Source: Kitasatospora terrestris (lineage in GTDB: Bacteria > Actinomycetota > Actinomycetes > Streptomycetales > Streptomycetaceae). Taken from it: DNA of 64,000 nt. Each line of letters opens with the position of its first letter. Within the stretch, counting starts at the first letter, position 1. The stretch is from positions 1,984,001 to 2,048,000 of the forward strand of contig NZ_BAABIS010000001.1 of NCBI RefSeq assembly GCF_039542905.1, in the 5' to 3' direction. The notes beneath the pieces were generated by a model that saw only the letters and a program-made list of their open reading frames with translations, did not search any database and was not told the DNA's origin. Shown piece by piece: positions 33,693-42,700 of the stretch. The translations under genes were made by a program, and so were the position numbers.

Positions 33693-33705
33693 CTCCACCG
33701 CCGAG
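33683..33705 (+). promoter_or_regulatory. hairpin over the leader peptide stop codon
   Basis: CTCGGCG (33683-33689) pairs with CGCCGAG (33699-33705), with a 9-nt loop holding the TGA. A ribosome that stalls or finishes on the leader peptide would open or free this stem. Confidence 0.45.
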
Positions 33706-33755
33706 AGAGGTCCGTGTCTTCCGTTCCCCGTCTTCCCCTCCATGAAAGGGCTTCC

Positions 33756-35165
33756 ATGAGCCGGAACGACGAACCGCAGCTCGGCCGCCGGGGATTCCTG
33801 GCCGGCGCCGCCGCCGTGGCGGCCGCGACCGCCGTCCCCGCGGCGGCCTCGATCGCCGCCGCACCCGCCGCCGCGGCCGCGACCCGCCCGAACGTCCTGG
33901 TGATCCTGACCGACGACCAGCCCAAGCACACCGAGTGGGCCACGCCCAACACCGTCGCCTGGCTGACCGGGAACGGCGTCCGCTTCACCGACGGGCACGT
34001 CACCACCCCGCTGTGCGCCCCGTCCCGGTCCTCGATCTTCAGCGGGCGCTACGCGCACAACCACGGGGTGCTGGACAACGGCCACCCGTACAACCTCGAC
34101 CAGAGCGCCACCCTGCAGCGGGCGTTGAAGCAGGCGGGCTACCGGACCGGCCTGTTCGGCAAGTACCTCAACGCCTGGAACGTGGCCGACAACCCGCCGC
34201 ACTTCGAGGAGTGGCTGCTGGAGGACCCGGTCGTCTACAACGACGGGACGTACAACGACAACGGCACCGTCCGCACCATCGCCGGGTACTCCACCACGGT
34301 CATCAGGAACCGCACCCTGGCCTTCCTGGACAAGGCCGCCACCGACAGCCGCCCGTGGTTCGCGTTCGTCGCGCCGAAGGCCTCGCACGAGCCCAACACC
34401 CCGGAGCCGAAGTACGCCGACACCGCCGTCCCGGCCTGGAACGGCCGCCCCTCGGTGCCCGAGGCGGACCGCAGCGACAAGCCCGAGTGGATCCGGGACG
34501 CCGGCGCCACCCTGGCCGACGCGCAGGCGCTGCGCACCCGCCAGCTGCGCACCCTGCTGTCGGTGGACGACGCGGTGCAGGCGTTCCACGACAAGCTGGC
34601 GGCGCTCGGCCAGTTGGACAACACCCTGGTGATCTACCTGGGCGACAACGGCTACACCTGGGCCGACCACGGCTGGCTGAAGAAGTCGGTGCCCTACCTG
34701 CCGTCGGTGGAGGTGCCGTTCTACCTCTCCTGGCCGGCCGGCGGGCTCGGCTCCGGCACCACCGACAACCGGATCGTCGCCAACATCGACATCGCGCCGA
34801 CCGTCCTGGAGGCCGCCGGGATCACCCCGAACTGGTCGCTGGACGGCCACTCGCTGCTCGGCCCGTACAGCCGCGACCACCTGCTGGTGGAGTGGTGGGA
34901 GCAGGGCGTGCACCAGGCGAAGAGCCCGCACACCTGGTCCTCGTACCTGAGCAGGACCAAGCAGTACACCGAGTACTACAAGCTCCACACCGACGCCGAC
35001 GGCCGGCCGGCCGGCACCGGGGCGGTGGCCTTCCGCGAGTACTACGACCTGGTGGCCGACCCGTACCAGCTCACCAACAGGCTGTACCAGGCGAGTCCGG
35101 CGGACGAGCAGGCGCTCGGCGTCCCGGCCCTGGCGGCGCAGCTGGCCGCCGACCGGACCTCCTGA
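33756..35165 (+). CDS. Tat-exported sulfatase (type I, formylglycine-dependent)
   Basis: 469 aa. ATG 33756 follows AAAGGG. Tat signal at residues 8-40 (LGRRGFLAGAAAVAAATAVPAAASIAAAPAAAAA). The sulfatase domain starts at RPNVLVILTDDQ (metal Asp pair). TTPLCAPSRSSIFSGRYAHNHGV holds the C-x-P-S-R site whose Cys becomes formylglycine. HEPNTP, YLGDNGYTWADHGWLKKS complete the metal and sulfate pocket. It releases sulfate from an extracellular sulfate ester, probably a glycan. The next gene encodes the activating enzyme. The Cys leader peptide upstream suggests sulfur control. Confidence 0.93.
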   Translation: MSRNDEPQLGRRGFLAGAAAVAAATAVPAAASIAAAPAAAAATRPNVLVILTDDQPKHTEWATPNTVAWLTGNGVRFTDGHVTTPLCAPSRSSIFSGRYAHNHGVLDNGHPYNLDQSATLQRALKQAGYRTGLFGKYLNAWNVADNPPHFEEWLLEDPVVYNDGTYNDNGTVRTIAGYSTTVIRNRTLAFLDKAATDSRPWFAFVAPKASHEPNTPEPKYADTAVPAWNGRPSVPEADRSDKPEWIRDAGATLADAQALRTRQLRTLLSVDDAVQAFHDKLAALGQLDNTLVIYLGDNGYTWADHGWLKKSVPYLPSVEVPFYLSWPAGGLGSGTTDNRIVANIDIAPTVLEAAGITPNWSLDGHSLLGPYSRDHLLVEWWEQGVHQAKSPHTWSSYLSRTKQYTEYYKLHTDADGRPAGTGAVAFREYYDLVADPYQLTNRLYQASPADEQALGVPALAAQLAADRTS

Positions 35166-35191
35166 CCCGCCCCGCCCGAAAGGCCCCCGCG

Positions 35192-36124
35192 ATGCTGTCC
35201 TGCTGCACCCCCGGACGTGAGCCCGTCGAGCTCGGGCTGCCGCTGCCCGTCGCCGCCCCGCCCTCGGCGGCGGCGCTGCGCGCCGCCCGGCAGCTGATCG
35301 CGCTGCCCGGCGGCACGTTCCTGATGGGCGCCGAGGACCCGGACGGCATCGCGGCGGACGGGGAGGGCCCGGTGCGGCCGGTGACGGTCTCCGGGTTCTC
35401 GGTCGCACCGACCGCGGTCAGCAACGCCGAGTTCGCGTCCTTCGCCCGGGAGACCGGGTACCTGACGGAGGCGGAGCGCTTCGGGTCCAGCTTCGTCTTC
35501 GAGGGGTTCCTGACCGACCGGCTGCGCGCCGTCTCCCCGCCGGTGGCCGCCACCCCGTGGTGGCGGGCGGTGGCGGGGGCCAGCTGGCGGGCGCCGGAGG
35601 GGCCGGGGTCCGACTTCGCCGCCCGCCAGCAGCACCCGGTGGTGCACGTCTCCTGGCACGACGCGCAGGCGTACTGCGCCTGGTCGGGCACCCGGCTGCC
35701 CACCGAGGCCGAGTGGGAGTACGCCGCGCGCGGCGGCCGGGAGCAGCAGCGCTACCCCTGGGGCGATGAACTGGCTCCGGGCGGACGGGAGTTGCTGAAC
35801 ATCTGGCAGGGCGTCTTCCCGACCGTGCAGACCGGCCGGCACCGCGGCACGGCGCCGGTGCGCTCCTACCGGCCGAACGGCTTCGGGCTGTACAACCCGG
35901 TGGGCAACGTGTGGGAGTGGTGCGCCGACCGGTTCAGCGCCGACTTCCACCTGACCGGGCCCCGGACCGACCCGGTCGGACCGCCGGACGGCCCCTCCCG
36001 GGTGATGCGCGGCGGCTCCCACATGTGCCACGCCTCGTACTGCAACCGCTACCGGCTGGGCGCCCGCAGCTCCAACACCCCGGACAGCTCCAGCGGCAAC
36101 ATCGGCTTCCGGGTGGCCAGCTGA
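35192..36124 (+). CDS. formylglycine-generating enzyme (SUMF1 family)
   Basis: 310 aa, ATG 35192 with GAAAGG upstream. FGE-sulfatase domain: LPGGTFLMGAEDPDGIAADGEGPVRPVTVSGF, HPVVHVSWHDAQAYCAWSGTRLPTEAEWEYAARGG, YNPVGNVWEWCADRF and RVMRGGSHMCHASYCNRYRLGARSSNTPDSSSGNIGFRVA. The two catalytic cysteines of copper-dependent FGE are present (CHASYC). It oxidises the Cys of the C-x-P-S-R motif of the preceding sulfatase in the cytosol before Tat export. Gap to the sulfatase is 26 nt, so one operon. Confidence 0.93.
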   Translation: MLSCCTPGREPVELGLPLPVAAPPSAAALRAARQLIALPGGTFLMGAEDPDGIAADGEGPVRPVTVSGFSVAPTAVSNAEFASFARETGYLTEAERFGSSFVFEGFLTDRLRAVSPPVAATPWWRAVAGASWRAPEGPGSDFAARQQHPVVHVSWHDAQAYCAWSGTRLPTEAEWEYAARGGREQQRYPWGDELAPGGRELLNIWQGVFPTVQTGRHRGTAPVRSYRPNGFGLYNPVGNVWEWCADRFSADFHLTGPRTDPVGPPDGPSRVMRGGSHMCHASYCNRYRLGARSSNTPDSSSGNIGFRVAS

Positions 36125-36131
36125 CGCAACA

Positions 36132-37199
36132 TCAGGCTGTGCGGTCGATCTGGTCGGCCAGCACCGGGTGGGCGAACGGCAGCCCGGCGGCGTAGCGGGC
36201 CAGTTCGTCGGCGGCGGCCTGGGCCATCCGGTGCAGCTCGGTGCCGAGCGAGCCCGCCACGTGCGGGGTGAGCAGCACGTTCGGCAGCTCGTACAGCGGG
36301 GAGTCGGCGGGCAGCACCTCGGGGGTGGTGACGTCGAGCACCGCGTTCAGCCGGCCGGTGCGCAGCTCGGCGAGGAGCGCGTCCTGGTCGATCAGCGAGC
36401 CGCGCGAGGTGTTGACCAGGGTGGCGCCGTCGGGCATCAGGGCGAGCCGGCGGGCGTCCATCAGGTGGCGGGTGGCCGGGAGTTCGGGCGCGTGCACGCT
36501 CACCACGTCGCTGAGTGCGCAGAGCTCGTCGAGCTCCACGCCGCGGGCGCCGAGCTCGGCGGCGCCCGCGGCGTCCACGTACGGGTCGTGCAGCAGGACC
36601 GCGAAGTCGTGCGGCCGGAGCAGTTCCAGGACCCGGCGGCCGATCCGGGAGGCGCCGACGATGCCGACGGTGCGCCGGTAGTTGCCGGTGCGCGCGTAGG
36701 CGGCCTGCCAGTCGTGCTGGGCGCGGCGCCCGCGGTAGTCGGCGGCCAGCCGGAGCACCGGCTTGTTGGCGAACAGGATCGCGGCGAGGGTGTACTCGGC
36801 GACCGGCAGCGCGTTGGCCCAGGCGGCGGAGGTGACCTGGATGCCGCGCCGCCAGCAGGCGTCGGTGATGTGGTGCTTGACCGACCCGGCGGCGTGGACC
36901 ACGGCGCGCAGCCGGGGCGCGGCGGCGAGCACGGCCTCGTCCAGCGGCGGGCAGCCCCAGCTGGAGACGATCACCTCGGCCTCGGCGAGGGCGGCGGCGG
37001 CACCGGGGTCGGTGAAGTCGTCGACGATCAGCGCCGGGTCGAGGTCGGCGGCCGCGGTCAGCGCGGCCATCGCGGTGTCGTCGATCAGCTTCGCGGCCAG
37101 GTCGCGGTGCATCGCGAGCAGGGCGCGCGGGCGGTGCCGGGCGGCCGGGACGGCGGGGCCGGGCGGCGCCTGGGCGGGCGCGGGCAGGGCGTTGGGCAT
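36132..37199 (-). CDS. D-isomer-specific 2-hydroxyacid dehydrogenase
   Basis: 355 aa. NAD-binding Rossmann part RTVGIVGASRIGRRVLELLRPHDFAVLLHDPYV (GxSxxG instead of GxGxxG), catalytic Arg in LVNTSRGSLIDQDALLAEL, Glu in DVTTPEVLPADSPLYEL and His in LLTPHVAGSLGTEL. It would reduce a 2-keto acid or oxidise a D-2-hydroxy acid in the cytosol. It follows the sugar ABC transporter genes with a 61-nt gap on the same strand, so it probably acts in catabolism of the imported sugar acid. Confidence 0.88.
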   Translation of the reverse strand: MPNALPAPAQAPPGPAVPAARHRPRALLAMHRDLAAKLIDDTAMAALTAAADLDPALIVDDFTDPGAAAALAEAEVIVSSWGCPPLDEAVLAAAPRLRAVVHAAGSVKHHITDACWRRGIQVTSAAWANALPVAEYTLAAILFANKPVLRLAADYRGRRAQHDWQAAYARTGNYRRTVGIVGASRIGRRVLELLRPHDFAVLLHDPYVDAAGAAELGARGVELDELCALSDVVSVHAPELPATRHLMDARRLALMPDGATLVNTSRGSLIDQDALLAELRTGRLNAVLDVTTPEVLPADSPLYELPNVLLTPHVAGSLGTELHRMAQAAADELARYAAGLPFAHPVLADQIDRTA

Positions 37200-37260
37200 C
37201 GGGGGCTCCCGATCGGAGTCGGTGAACGGTGGTGGCGGGTCGGTTGCTCGACGCTGCCGG

Positions 37261-38172
37261 TTACTTGACGCTGCCGGCGGTCAGGCCGGCCTTCCAGTGC
37301 CGCTGCAGGACCACGAAGGCGATCACCAGCGGGAGGACGGCGAGCAGCGAGCCGGTGACGACCAGCGGGTAGTACTCGGGGAAGGCGTGGGTCTGGGTGT
37401 TCCAGGCGTACAGGCCGAGGCTGACCGGGAAGAGCCGGTTGTCGGAGAGCATCACCAGCGGGAGGAAGAAGTTGTTCCAGATCGCGGTGAACTGGAACAG
37501 GAAGACGGTGACGAAGCCGGGCATGACCATCTTCAGGCCGATCGACCAGAAGGTGCGCAGCTCGCCGGCGCCGTCCATCCGGGCCGCCTCCAGCACCTCG
37601 CCGGGCACGTAGCCGGCGCAGAACACCCGGGCCAGGTACACGCCGAACGGGTTGACCAGCGAGGGCACGAAGACCGCCCAGAAGGTGTTGACGACGTGCA
37701 GCTCGGAGGCGAGCAGGTACATCGGCAGGGCGAGCGCGGTGGTGGGCACCAGCACGCCCAGCAGGACCAGGCCGAACAGCTGCTCCTTGCCGGGGAAGCG
37801 GTAGACGTGGAAGGCGTACCCGGCGCAGACGCAGACGAACGCGCAGAGCACCGCGCCGAGCCCGGCGTACAGCAGGGAGTTGAGGTACCAGCGGAAGTAG
37901 ATGCCGTCGCCGGTGGTGGCCAGGTCGTGCAGGTTCTGGCCGAGGTGGAAGCGCTCGGGGGTGAGGGTGCGGCCGACCAGCAGGTCGCCGGTGTTCTTCG
38001 CGGAGGCGGTGACCAGCCAGCCGAGCGGCAGCAGGGTGTAGACGGTGGCCAGCACCAGGGCGCCGTTGACGGCGGTCTTCGACAGCGTCCACGGGCGGCG
38101 CGGCGGACGGGGGCCCGCCGTGCGGCGGGCCGCCGGCTCGGTGCGGGGGGCGGGGGTCAGCGTCGTACTCAC
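37261..38172 (-). CDS. sugar ABC transporter permease (MalG type)
   Basis: 303 aa, GTG 38172 overlapping the stop of the other permease (GTGA). Six membrane segments; the EAA loop reads EVLEAARMDGAGELRTFWSIGLKMVMPG and contacts the ATPase. Also typical are the PLGWLVTASAKNTGDLLV start and LGLYAWNTQTHAFPEYYPLVVTGSLLAVLPL. With the second permease and the lipoprotein it imports an oligosaccharide or sugar. No ATPase gene is in the cluster, so a shared MsiK-type ATPase is presumably used. Confidence 0.92.
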   Translation of the reverse strand: MSTTLTPAPRTEPAARRTAGPRPPRRPWTLSKTAVNGALVLATVYTLLPLGWLVTASAKNTGDLLVGRTLTPERFHLGQNLHDLATTGDGIYFRWYLNSLLYAGLGAVLCAFVCVCAGYAFHVYRFPGKEQLFGLVLLGVLVPTTALALPMYLLASELHVVNTFWAVFVPSLVNPFGVYLARVFCAGYVPGEVLEAARMDGAGELRTFWSIGLKMVMPGFVTVFLFQFTAIWNNFFLPLVMLSDNRLFPVSLGLYAWNTQTHAFPEYYPLVVTGSLLAVLPLVIAFVVLQRHWKAGLTAGSVK

Positions 38173-39107
38173 GCGGCGTCCTCCTTGCGGCTGCGGCCCC
38201 GGGAGGCCCGGGTGACGGCGAAGGAGAGCACGGCGGCGGCGAGGGCCAGCAGCACCGAGGAGGCGGCGGCCAGGCCGTAGTCGTTGCGCTCGAACGCGGC
38301 CGAGTAGGCGTACATGTTGGGGGTCCAGGTGGAGACCACGCCGGGGGCGACGTCGTGCAGGATCATCGGTTCGGTGAACAGCTGCAGCGAGCCGATCACG
38401 GTGAACAGGCCGACCATCGTGATCGAGGCCCGGATCAGCGGGATCTTGACGCTGAGCGCGGTGCGCAGCGGGCCGGCGCCGTCGACCACGGCGGCCTCCA
38501 GCACCTCGCGCGGGATGGCCTGCAGGGCGGCGTAGAAGATCACCATGTTGTAGCCGGTCCACTCCCAGACCGCGATGTTGACCACGGCGGACAGCGGGTG
38601 GCCGAGCACGTCGACCTGGGCGCCGGCGCCGCCCAGGGCGTCGATCACCGGGCTGATGCCGGGGGTGTACAGGTACACCCAGACCAGCGCGGCGATGATG
38701 CCGGGCACCGCGTGCGGCAGGAACAGCGCGAGCTGGAAGAAGCGCTTGGCGCGGGCCAGCGCGGAGTCCAGCAGCAGCGCGGTGAGCAGCGACAGGCCGA
38801 TCATCAGCGGGATGTACAGCAGGCAGTACTGGGCGGTGTTCCAGAAGCCGGCCCGGAAGGCCGCGTCGCCGAGCGCCCGGGTGTAGTTGCCCAGGCCGGT
38901 GAAGACCGTCTCGGAGCCGCCGAAGCCGAGGCCGGAGCGGTGCTCGGTGTACAGGCTGAGGTGGACGGCGTAGCCGATCGGGACCAGCGTGCAGGCGGTG
39001 AAGAGCACCATGAACGGGGCGAGCAGCAGGGCGGGCGCCCCGTACCGCCCGCGCCGCCGGGCGGCGGCGCGGGAGGCCTGCGCGGGATTGGGCGCGGGGG
39101 TCGACAT
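38169..39107 (-). CDS. sugar ABC transporter permease (MalF type)
   Basis: 312 aa, ATG 39107 sharing its A with the stop of the binding-protein gene (TGATG). Six membrane segments, EAA loop EVLEAAVVDGAGPLRTALSVKIPLIRASI. GYAVHLSLYTEH and FLPHAVPGIIAALVWVYLYTPG are typical of MalF/UgpA permeases. Forms a heterodimer with the next permease. Confidence 0.92.
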   Translation of the reverse strand: MSTPAPNPAQASRAAARRRGRYGAPALLLAPFMVLFTACTLVPIGYAVHLSLYTEHRSGLGFGGSETVFTGLGNYTRALGDAAFRAGFWNTAQYCLLYIPLMIGLSLLTALLLDSALARAKRFFQLALFLPHAVPGIIAALVWVYLYTPGISPVIDALGGAGAQVDVLGHPLSAVVNIAVWEWTGYNMVIFYAALQAIPREVLEAAVVDGAGPLRTALSVKIPLIRASITMVGLFTVIGSLQLFTEPMILHDVAPGVVSTWTPNMYAYSAAFERNDYGLAAASSVLLALAAAVLSFAVTRASRGRSRKEDAA

Positions 39108-40450
39108 CAGCCGTTGACCTTGAGGCCGCGGTTCTTCATCTCGGCGACGGTGGCCTGCTGGGCGGTGTCGACCGCGCCGGAGACGGTGCCGCCCTGGGCG
39201 AGCTTGCCGAAGGAGTCCTTGAGCGAGCCGTTGGTGGCGCTAATCGCCGGGCCCCAGGTCCAGTCCGGCTTGATGGACTGCGCGGCGTCCACGTAGACCG
39301 AGTAGATGTCCTGGCCGCCGTAGAAGTCGGTCTTGAAGGCGGCCTTGGCGACCGGCACCAGGTCGGGCGCGGCCGGGAACATCGAGGAGGTGCCGGTGGC
39401 GATCCGGGCCTGGATGCCCTCGGGGGTGGTGGTGGCCCAGGTGGCGAACTCGACCGCGGCCTTGGCCTTCTTGCTGTCCTTGGAGACCGCGAAGGTCGAG
39501 CCGCCGAGCATGCCGCTGGCCGGCCGGCCGTCCCAGGTCGGGACCGGGGCGACCGCCCACTTGCCGGAGGCGTCCGGGACGGTGCCCTTCAGCACGCCGC
39601 CGCCCCAGGCGGCGCCGACGTAGCCGGCCGTCTCGCCCTTCTGCAGGGAGGCGGTCCACTGCTGGCTGAACGAGGGCATCGAGCGGACCAGGTCGTCGGA
39701 GATCAGCTTCTGCCAGTAGTCGGTGACCTTCTTGGTCTCCGCGCCGGCCAGGTCGACCTTCCAGGTGTCGCCGGCGGTGGCGAACCAGTGGGCGCCGTTC
39801 TGCCAGCTCAGCGCCTCGACGGTGGACGGGTCGTCGGGGAAGAAGGTGGCGATCCGGGTGTTCGGGTCGGCGGCCTTCAGCTTCTCGGCGGCGGTGCGGA
39901 ACTCGTCCCAGGTCTTCGGCGCGGCGACGCCGGCCTTCTCGAACAGGTCCTTGCGGTAGTAGAAGGCCTGCGGCGCGGCGTCCAGGGGCAGGGCGAAGGT
40001 GGAACCGCCCAGCGTGGTCAGGTCGACCGCCTGCGACAGGTACTTCTTCTTCAGGTCGGCGGAGACCAGCTTGCTGATGTCCTGGACGGCGCCCTGGCTG
40101 ACGAAGTCGGGCAGCTGCGGGTACTCGACGTTGAACACGTCGGGGGCGTTGCCGGCCTTCACCGCGTTGGAGATCTTGGCGTAGCCGCCTGCGTTGCCGG
40201 AAGGGATCTCCTCGAAGGTGACCTGGATGTTCGGGTGCGAGGCGTTGAACGCGGCCACCACGTCCTTGGTGCCCTTGGCCCAGCCCCAGAAGGTCAGCGA
40301 GACCGGCTTGCCGTCGTTGGCGTCGGCCGCGGTCGCGCCCTTGTCGCCGCTGCTGCCGCAGGCGGCCAGCAGCGTCGCGCACAGGACGGTGGCGGTGGCG
40401 CCGGCGGCGGCGCGGAGGGCTCTGCGGCGGTGGAGAGCGGAAGAGGGCAT
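39107..40450 (-). CDS. extracellular sugar-binding lipoprotein
   Basis: 447 aa, ATG 40450 with AGGAG upstream. A lipoprotein signal ends in the lipobox LLAACGSS (lipidated Cys). The solute-binding domain (family 1) starts SLTFWGWAKGTKDVVAAFNASHPNIQVTFEEIPSG and includes DVFNVEYPQLPDFVSQG and YYRKDLFEKAGVAAPKTWDEF. Sits on the outer face of the membrane and delivers a sugar to the two permeases. First gene of the operon, divergent from the DUF2264 gene. The ligand is inferred to be an oligosaccharide from the neighbouring lyase-type genes. Confidence 0.93.
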   Translation of the reverse strand: MPSSALHRRRALRAAAGATATVLCATLLAACGSSGDKGATAADANDGKPVSLTFWGWAKGTKDVVAAFNASHPNIQVTFEEIPSGNAGGYAKISNAVKAGNAPDVFNVEYPQLPDFVSQGAVQDISKLVSADLKKKYLSQAVDLTTLGGSTFALPLDAAPQAFYYRKDLFEKAGVAAPKTWDEFRTAAEKLKAADPNTRIATFFPDDPSTVEALSWQNGAHWFATAGDTWKVDLAGAETKKVTDYWQKLISDDLVRSMPSFSQQWTASLQKGETAGYVGAAWGGGVLKGTVPDASGKWAVAPVPTWDGRPASGMLGGSTFAVSKDSKKAKAAVEFATWATTTPEGIQARIATGTSSMFPAAPDLVPVAKAAFKTDFYGGQDIYSVYVDAAQSIKPDWTWGPAISATNGSLKDSFGKLAQGGTVSGAVDTAQQATVAEMKNRGLKVNG

Positions 40451-40517
40451 GCTCGACTCCTGTGGGGGATTGCCCGAATTGCTGCGGGTTTGGCCTGGTC
40501 GGGCTGGGTTGACCGCT

Positions 40518-40546
40518 ATCTTGGGTCGGGTCGCGATCAGAGTCAA
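40518..40546 (-). promoter_or_regulatory. promoter of the sugar ABC operon
   Basis: Minus-strand -35 TTGACT (40546-40541), 17-nt spacer, weak -10 CAAGAT (40523-40518). The -35 box is next to a GATC half-site, as in the divergent promoter at 40675. Confidence 0.45.
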
Positions 40547-40687
40547 GAGATCTGGATCAAATGATCCGATCTGATCAGCGCCCGATCGGCCGATCAACCG
40601 CCATTGAGCTTGGAAAATGGCCCCTGGAGGGCCAGGTTACGATCCGATCAACGCGATCGCTTGATCAGCTGCTCTTGACTCCCGATC
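40535..40687. promoter_or_regulatory. GATC-rich operator cluster in the 304-nt divergent gap
   Basis: The gap 40451-40754 has no gene. Within 153 bp there are thirteen GATC tetramers, including the perfect palindrome GGATCA-AA-TGATCC (40554-40567) and GCGATCGC (40653-40660). Far more than chance in 73% GC DNA. The -35 boxes of both divergent promoters lie inside it. Best explained as multiple sites for the DeoR/LacI-type regulator at 47931, whose own upstream gap has the same motif. Confidence 0.6.
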
Positions 40688-40703
40688 ACCCGCTTCCTAG
40701 ATT
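40675..40703 (+). promoter_or_regulatory. promoter of the DUF2264 gene
   Basis: -35 TTGACT (40675-40680), 17-nt spacer, -10 TAGATT (40698-40703); start near 40710, 45 nt before the ATG. A GATC lies right after the -35 box. Confidence 0.6.
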
Positions 40704-40754
40704 CGGCACGACGCCCACGCGCCCACGACGCCCCCGGCCACCCAAGGACGTGCG

Positions 40755-42686
40755 ATGCAGCTGCCCCCCGAAGACCGCGAGCTCAGCCCGTACACCGGCT
40801 GGACCAGGGCGCACTGGGAGGCCGCCGCCGACCGGCTGCTGGCCGCCGTCCACCCGCACGCGAGCCCCGGCCGGGCCCTGATCAACCTGCCCGGCACCCG
40901 CCCCAGCTGGTCCGGCCGCCGCTCGGACGGCCTGGAGGGCTACGCCCGCACCTTCCTGCTCGCCGCCTTCCGGGTCGCCGGCGCCGGCGGCGCCGACCCG
41001 CACGGCCTGCTGGAGCGCTACGCCGCCGGCCTCGACGCGGGCACCCGCACCCCCACCGCCGAACGCGACCTCGCCGACGGCGACACCGAGTCCTGGGGCC
41101 GGATCGAGGACCGTTCCCAGCCCATGGTCGAGGCCGCCTCCGTCGCCGTCGCCCTGCGCCTCACCCGCCCCTGGCTGTGGGACCGCCTCGACGACGGCGT
41201 CCGCGAACGGGCCGGCCGCTGGCTCGCCGACGCGCTCCGCCGGCAGCCGCACGACAACAACTGGTGGCTCTTCCCGCTCTCCGTCGGCGGCTTCCTCGCC
41301 GAGGCCGGCATCGAGACCGACGCGGCGCGGGCCGCCGTCGACCGCGGGCTCGACGCGATCGAGCAGTGGTACCTCGGCGACGGCTGGTACACCGACGGCC
41401 GCCCCCGCGCCCTCGACCACTACAACGGCTGGGCGCTGCACCTGTACCCGGTGCTGCACGCCTGGGCGGGCAAGGACGCCGGCCTGCTGGAGCGCTACGG
41501 CGCCCGGCTCGCCGAGCACCTGGAGGGGTACGCCCGGCTCTTCGACCGCAGCGGGGCGCCCGTCCACCAGGGCCGCTCGCTCAGCTACCGGTTCGCCGCC
41601 GCCGCGCCGCTGTGGGCCGGAGCGCTCGCCGACCGCACCCCGCTCTCCCCCGGCGCCACCCGCCGGCTCGCCTCCGGCGCCCTGCGCTACTTCCTCGACC
41701 GGGGCGCGGTCGGCGCCGACGGCCTGCTCACCCTCGGCTGGCACGGCCCCTACCCGCCACTGGTCCAGCCCTACTCCGGGCCCGCCTCCCCGTACTGGGC
41801 CTCGAAGGGCTTCCTCGGGCTGCTGCTGCCCGCCGAGCACCCGGTCTGGACGGCGGTCGAGGAACCCGGGCCGAGCGAGCGCGCGGACGCGGTCACCGCG
41901 CTGCCCACGGCGGGCTGGCTGATCCAGTCCACCGCCGCCGACGGCCTCGTCCGGCTGCACAACCACGGCAGCGACGACCAGCTCGCCGCCGGCAGCGCAC
42001 CCGAACCCGCCCCCGACGACCCGCTCTACGCCCCGCTCGCCCACTCCACCCGGACCGGGCCGACCGACGGCGACAACCGCTTCGCGCTGCTCCTCGACGG
42101 CACGCCGACCGGACGCGGCCGGATCACCCCGCTCGGCGCCGGGCCCGGCTGGGCCGCCTCCGCCCACCACCCCCGCCCCGGCACCACCGTCACCTCGCTC
42201 ACCCTCGCCCGCGGCGCCGACGAGCTCCGCGTCCACCTGGTCACCGGCGCCCCCGCCGACACCCCCGTCCGGGCGAGCGGCTGGGCCGCGGCGGGCAGCC
42301 GGGTCGCCGCCGAGGCGGAGGGCCCGCACGCCCGGGTCCGGGCCGTACCGGTCCCCGCCGCCGGGTCCGCCCCGTCGGACACCTCGGACGCGCCGCTGCT
42401 CAGCGAGGTGCACGGCCTGCGCGGATTCGCCGGCGCCGCGGTCACCGACGTGCCGGCGGGCACCGCGTACGGCCCGGCCGCGGCGGTCCCGGAGCTGCAC
42501 GGCACGGTCGGCGACGGGCTGTCCGTGGCGGCCGTCCGGCTGACCGCCGCCGAGCAGCCGTTCACCCCGCCCGCGGTCACCGCCGAACCCTCCGGCAGCG
42601 CCTGGCAGGTGACCGTCCACTGGCCCGACGGCGGCACGCACCGGGCGGAGCTCGCCACCGCCGCCGTCACCGTCCGCGCCGACTAG
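40755..42686 (+). CDS. DUF2264 protein (predicted polysaccharide-degrading enzyme)
   Basis: 643 aa. ATG 40755 follows AAGGACGTGCG. The N-terminal 380 residues are an alpha/alpha toroid: ELSPYTGWTRAHWEAAADRLL, RSDGLEGYARTFLLAAFRVAG, DRSQPMVEAASVAVALRLTRPWLW, DNNWWLFPLSVGGFL, HYNGWALHLYPVL and QPYSGPASPYWASKGFLGLLLP. The C-terminal 240 residues are beta-rich. DUF2264 proteins occur in bacterial and fungal uronic-acid loci and resemble heparinase/hydrolase toroids. Lacks a signal peptide, so it acts on imported oligosaccharide. Operon with the isomerase gene 14 nt downstream. Confidence 0.85.
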   Translation: MQLPPEDRELSPYTGWTRAHWEAAADRLLAAVHPHASPGRALINLPGTRPSWSGRRSDGLEGYARTFLLAAFRVAGAGGADPHGLLERYAAGLDAGTRTPTAERDLADGDTESWGRIEDRSQPMVEAASVAVALRLTRPWLWDRLDDGVRERAGRWLADALRRQPHDNNWWLFPLSVGGFLAEAGIETDAARAAVDRGLDAIEQWYLGDGWYTDGRPRALDHYNGWALHLYPVLHAWAGKDAGLLERYGARLAEHLEGYARLFDRSGAPVHQGRSLSYRFAAAAPLWAGALADRTPLSPGATRRLASGALRYFLDRGAVGADGLLTLGWHGPYPPLVQPYSGPASPYWASKGFLGLLLPAEHPVWTAVEEPGPSERADAVTALPTAGWLIQSTAADGLVRLHNHGSDDQLAAGSAPEPAPDDPLYAPLAHSTRTGPTDGDNRFALLLDGTPTGRGRITPLGAGPGWAASAHHPRPGTTVTSLTLARGADELRVHLVTGAPADTPVRASGWAAAGSRVAAEAEGPHARVRAVPVPAAGSAPSDTSDAPLLSEVHGLRGFAGAAVTDVPAGTAYGPAAAVPELHGTVGDGLSVAAVRLTAAEQPFTPPAVTAEPSGSAWQVTVHWPDGGTHRAELATAAVTVRAD

Positions 42687-42700
42687 CCGGGAGACCCGCC

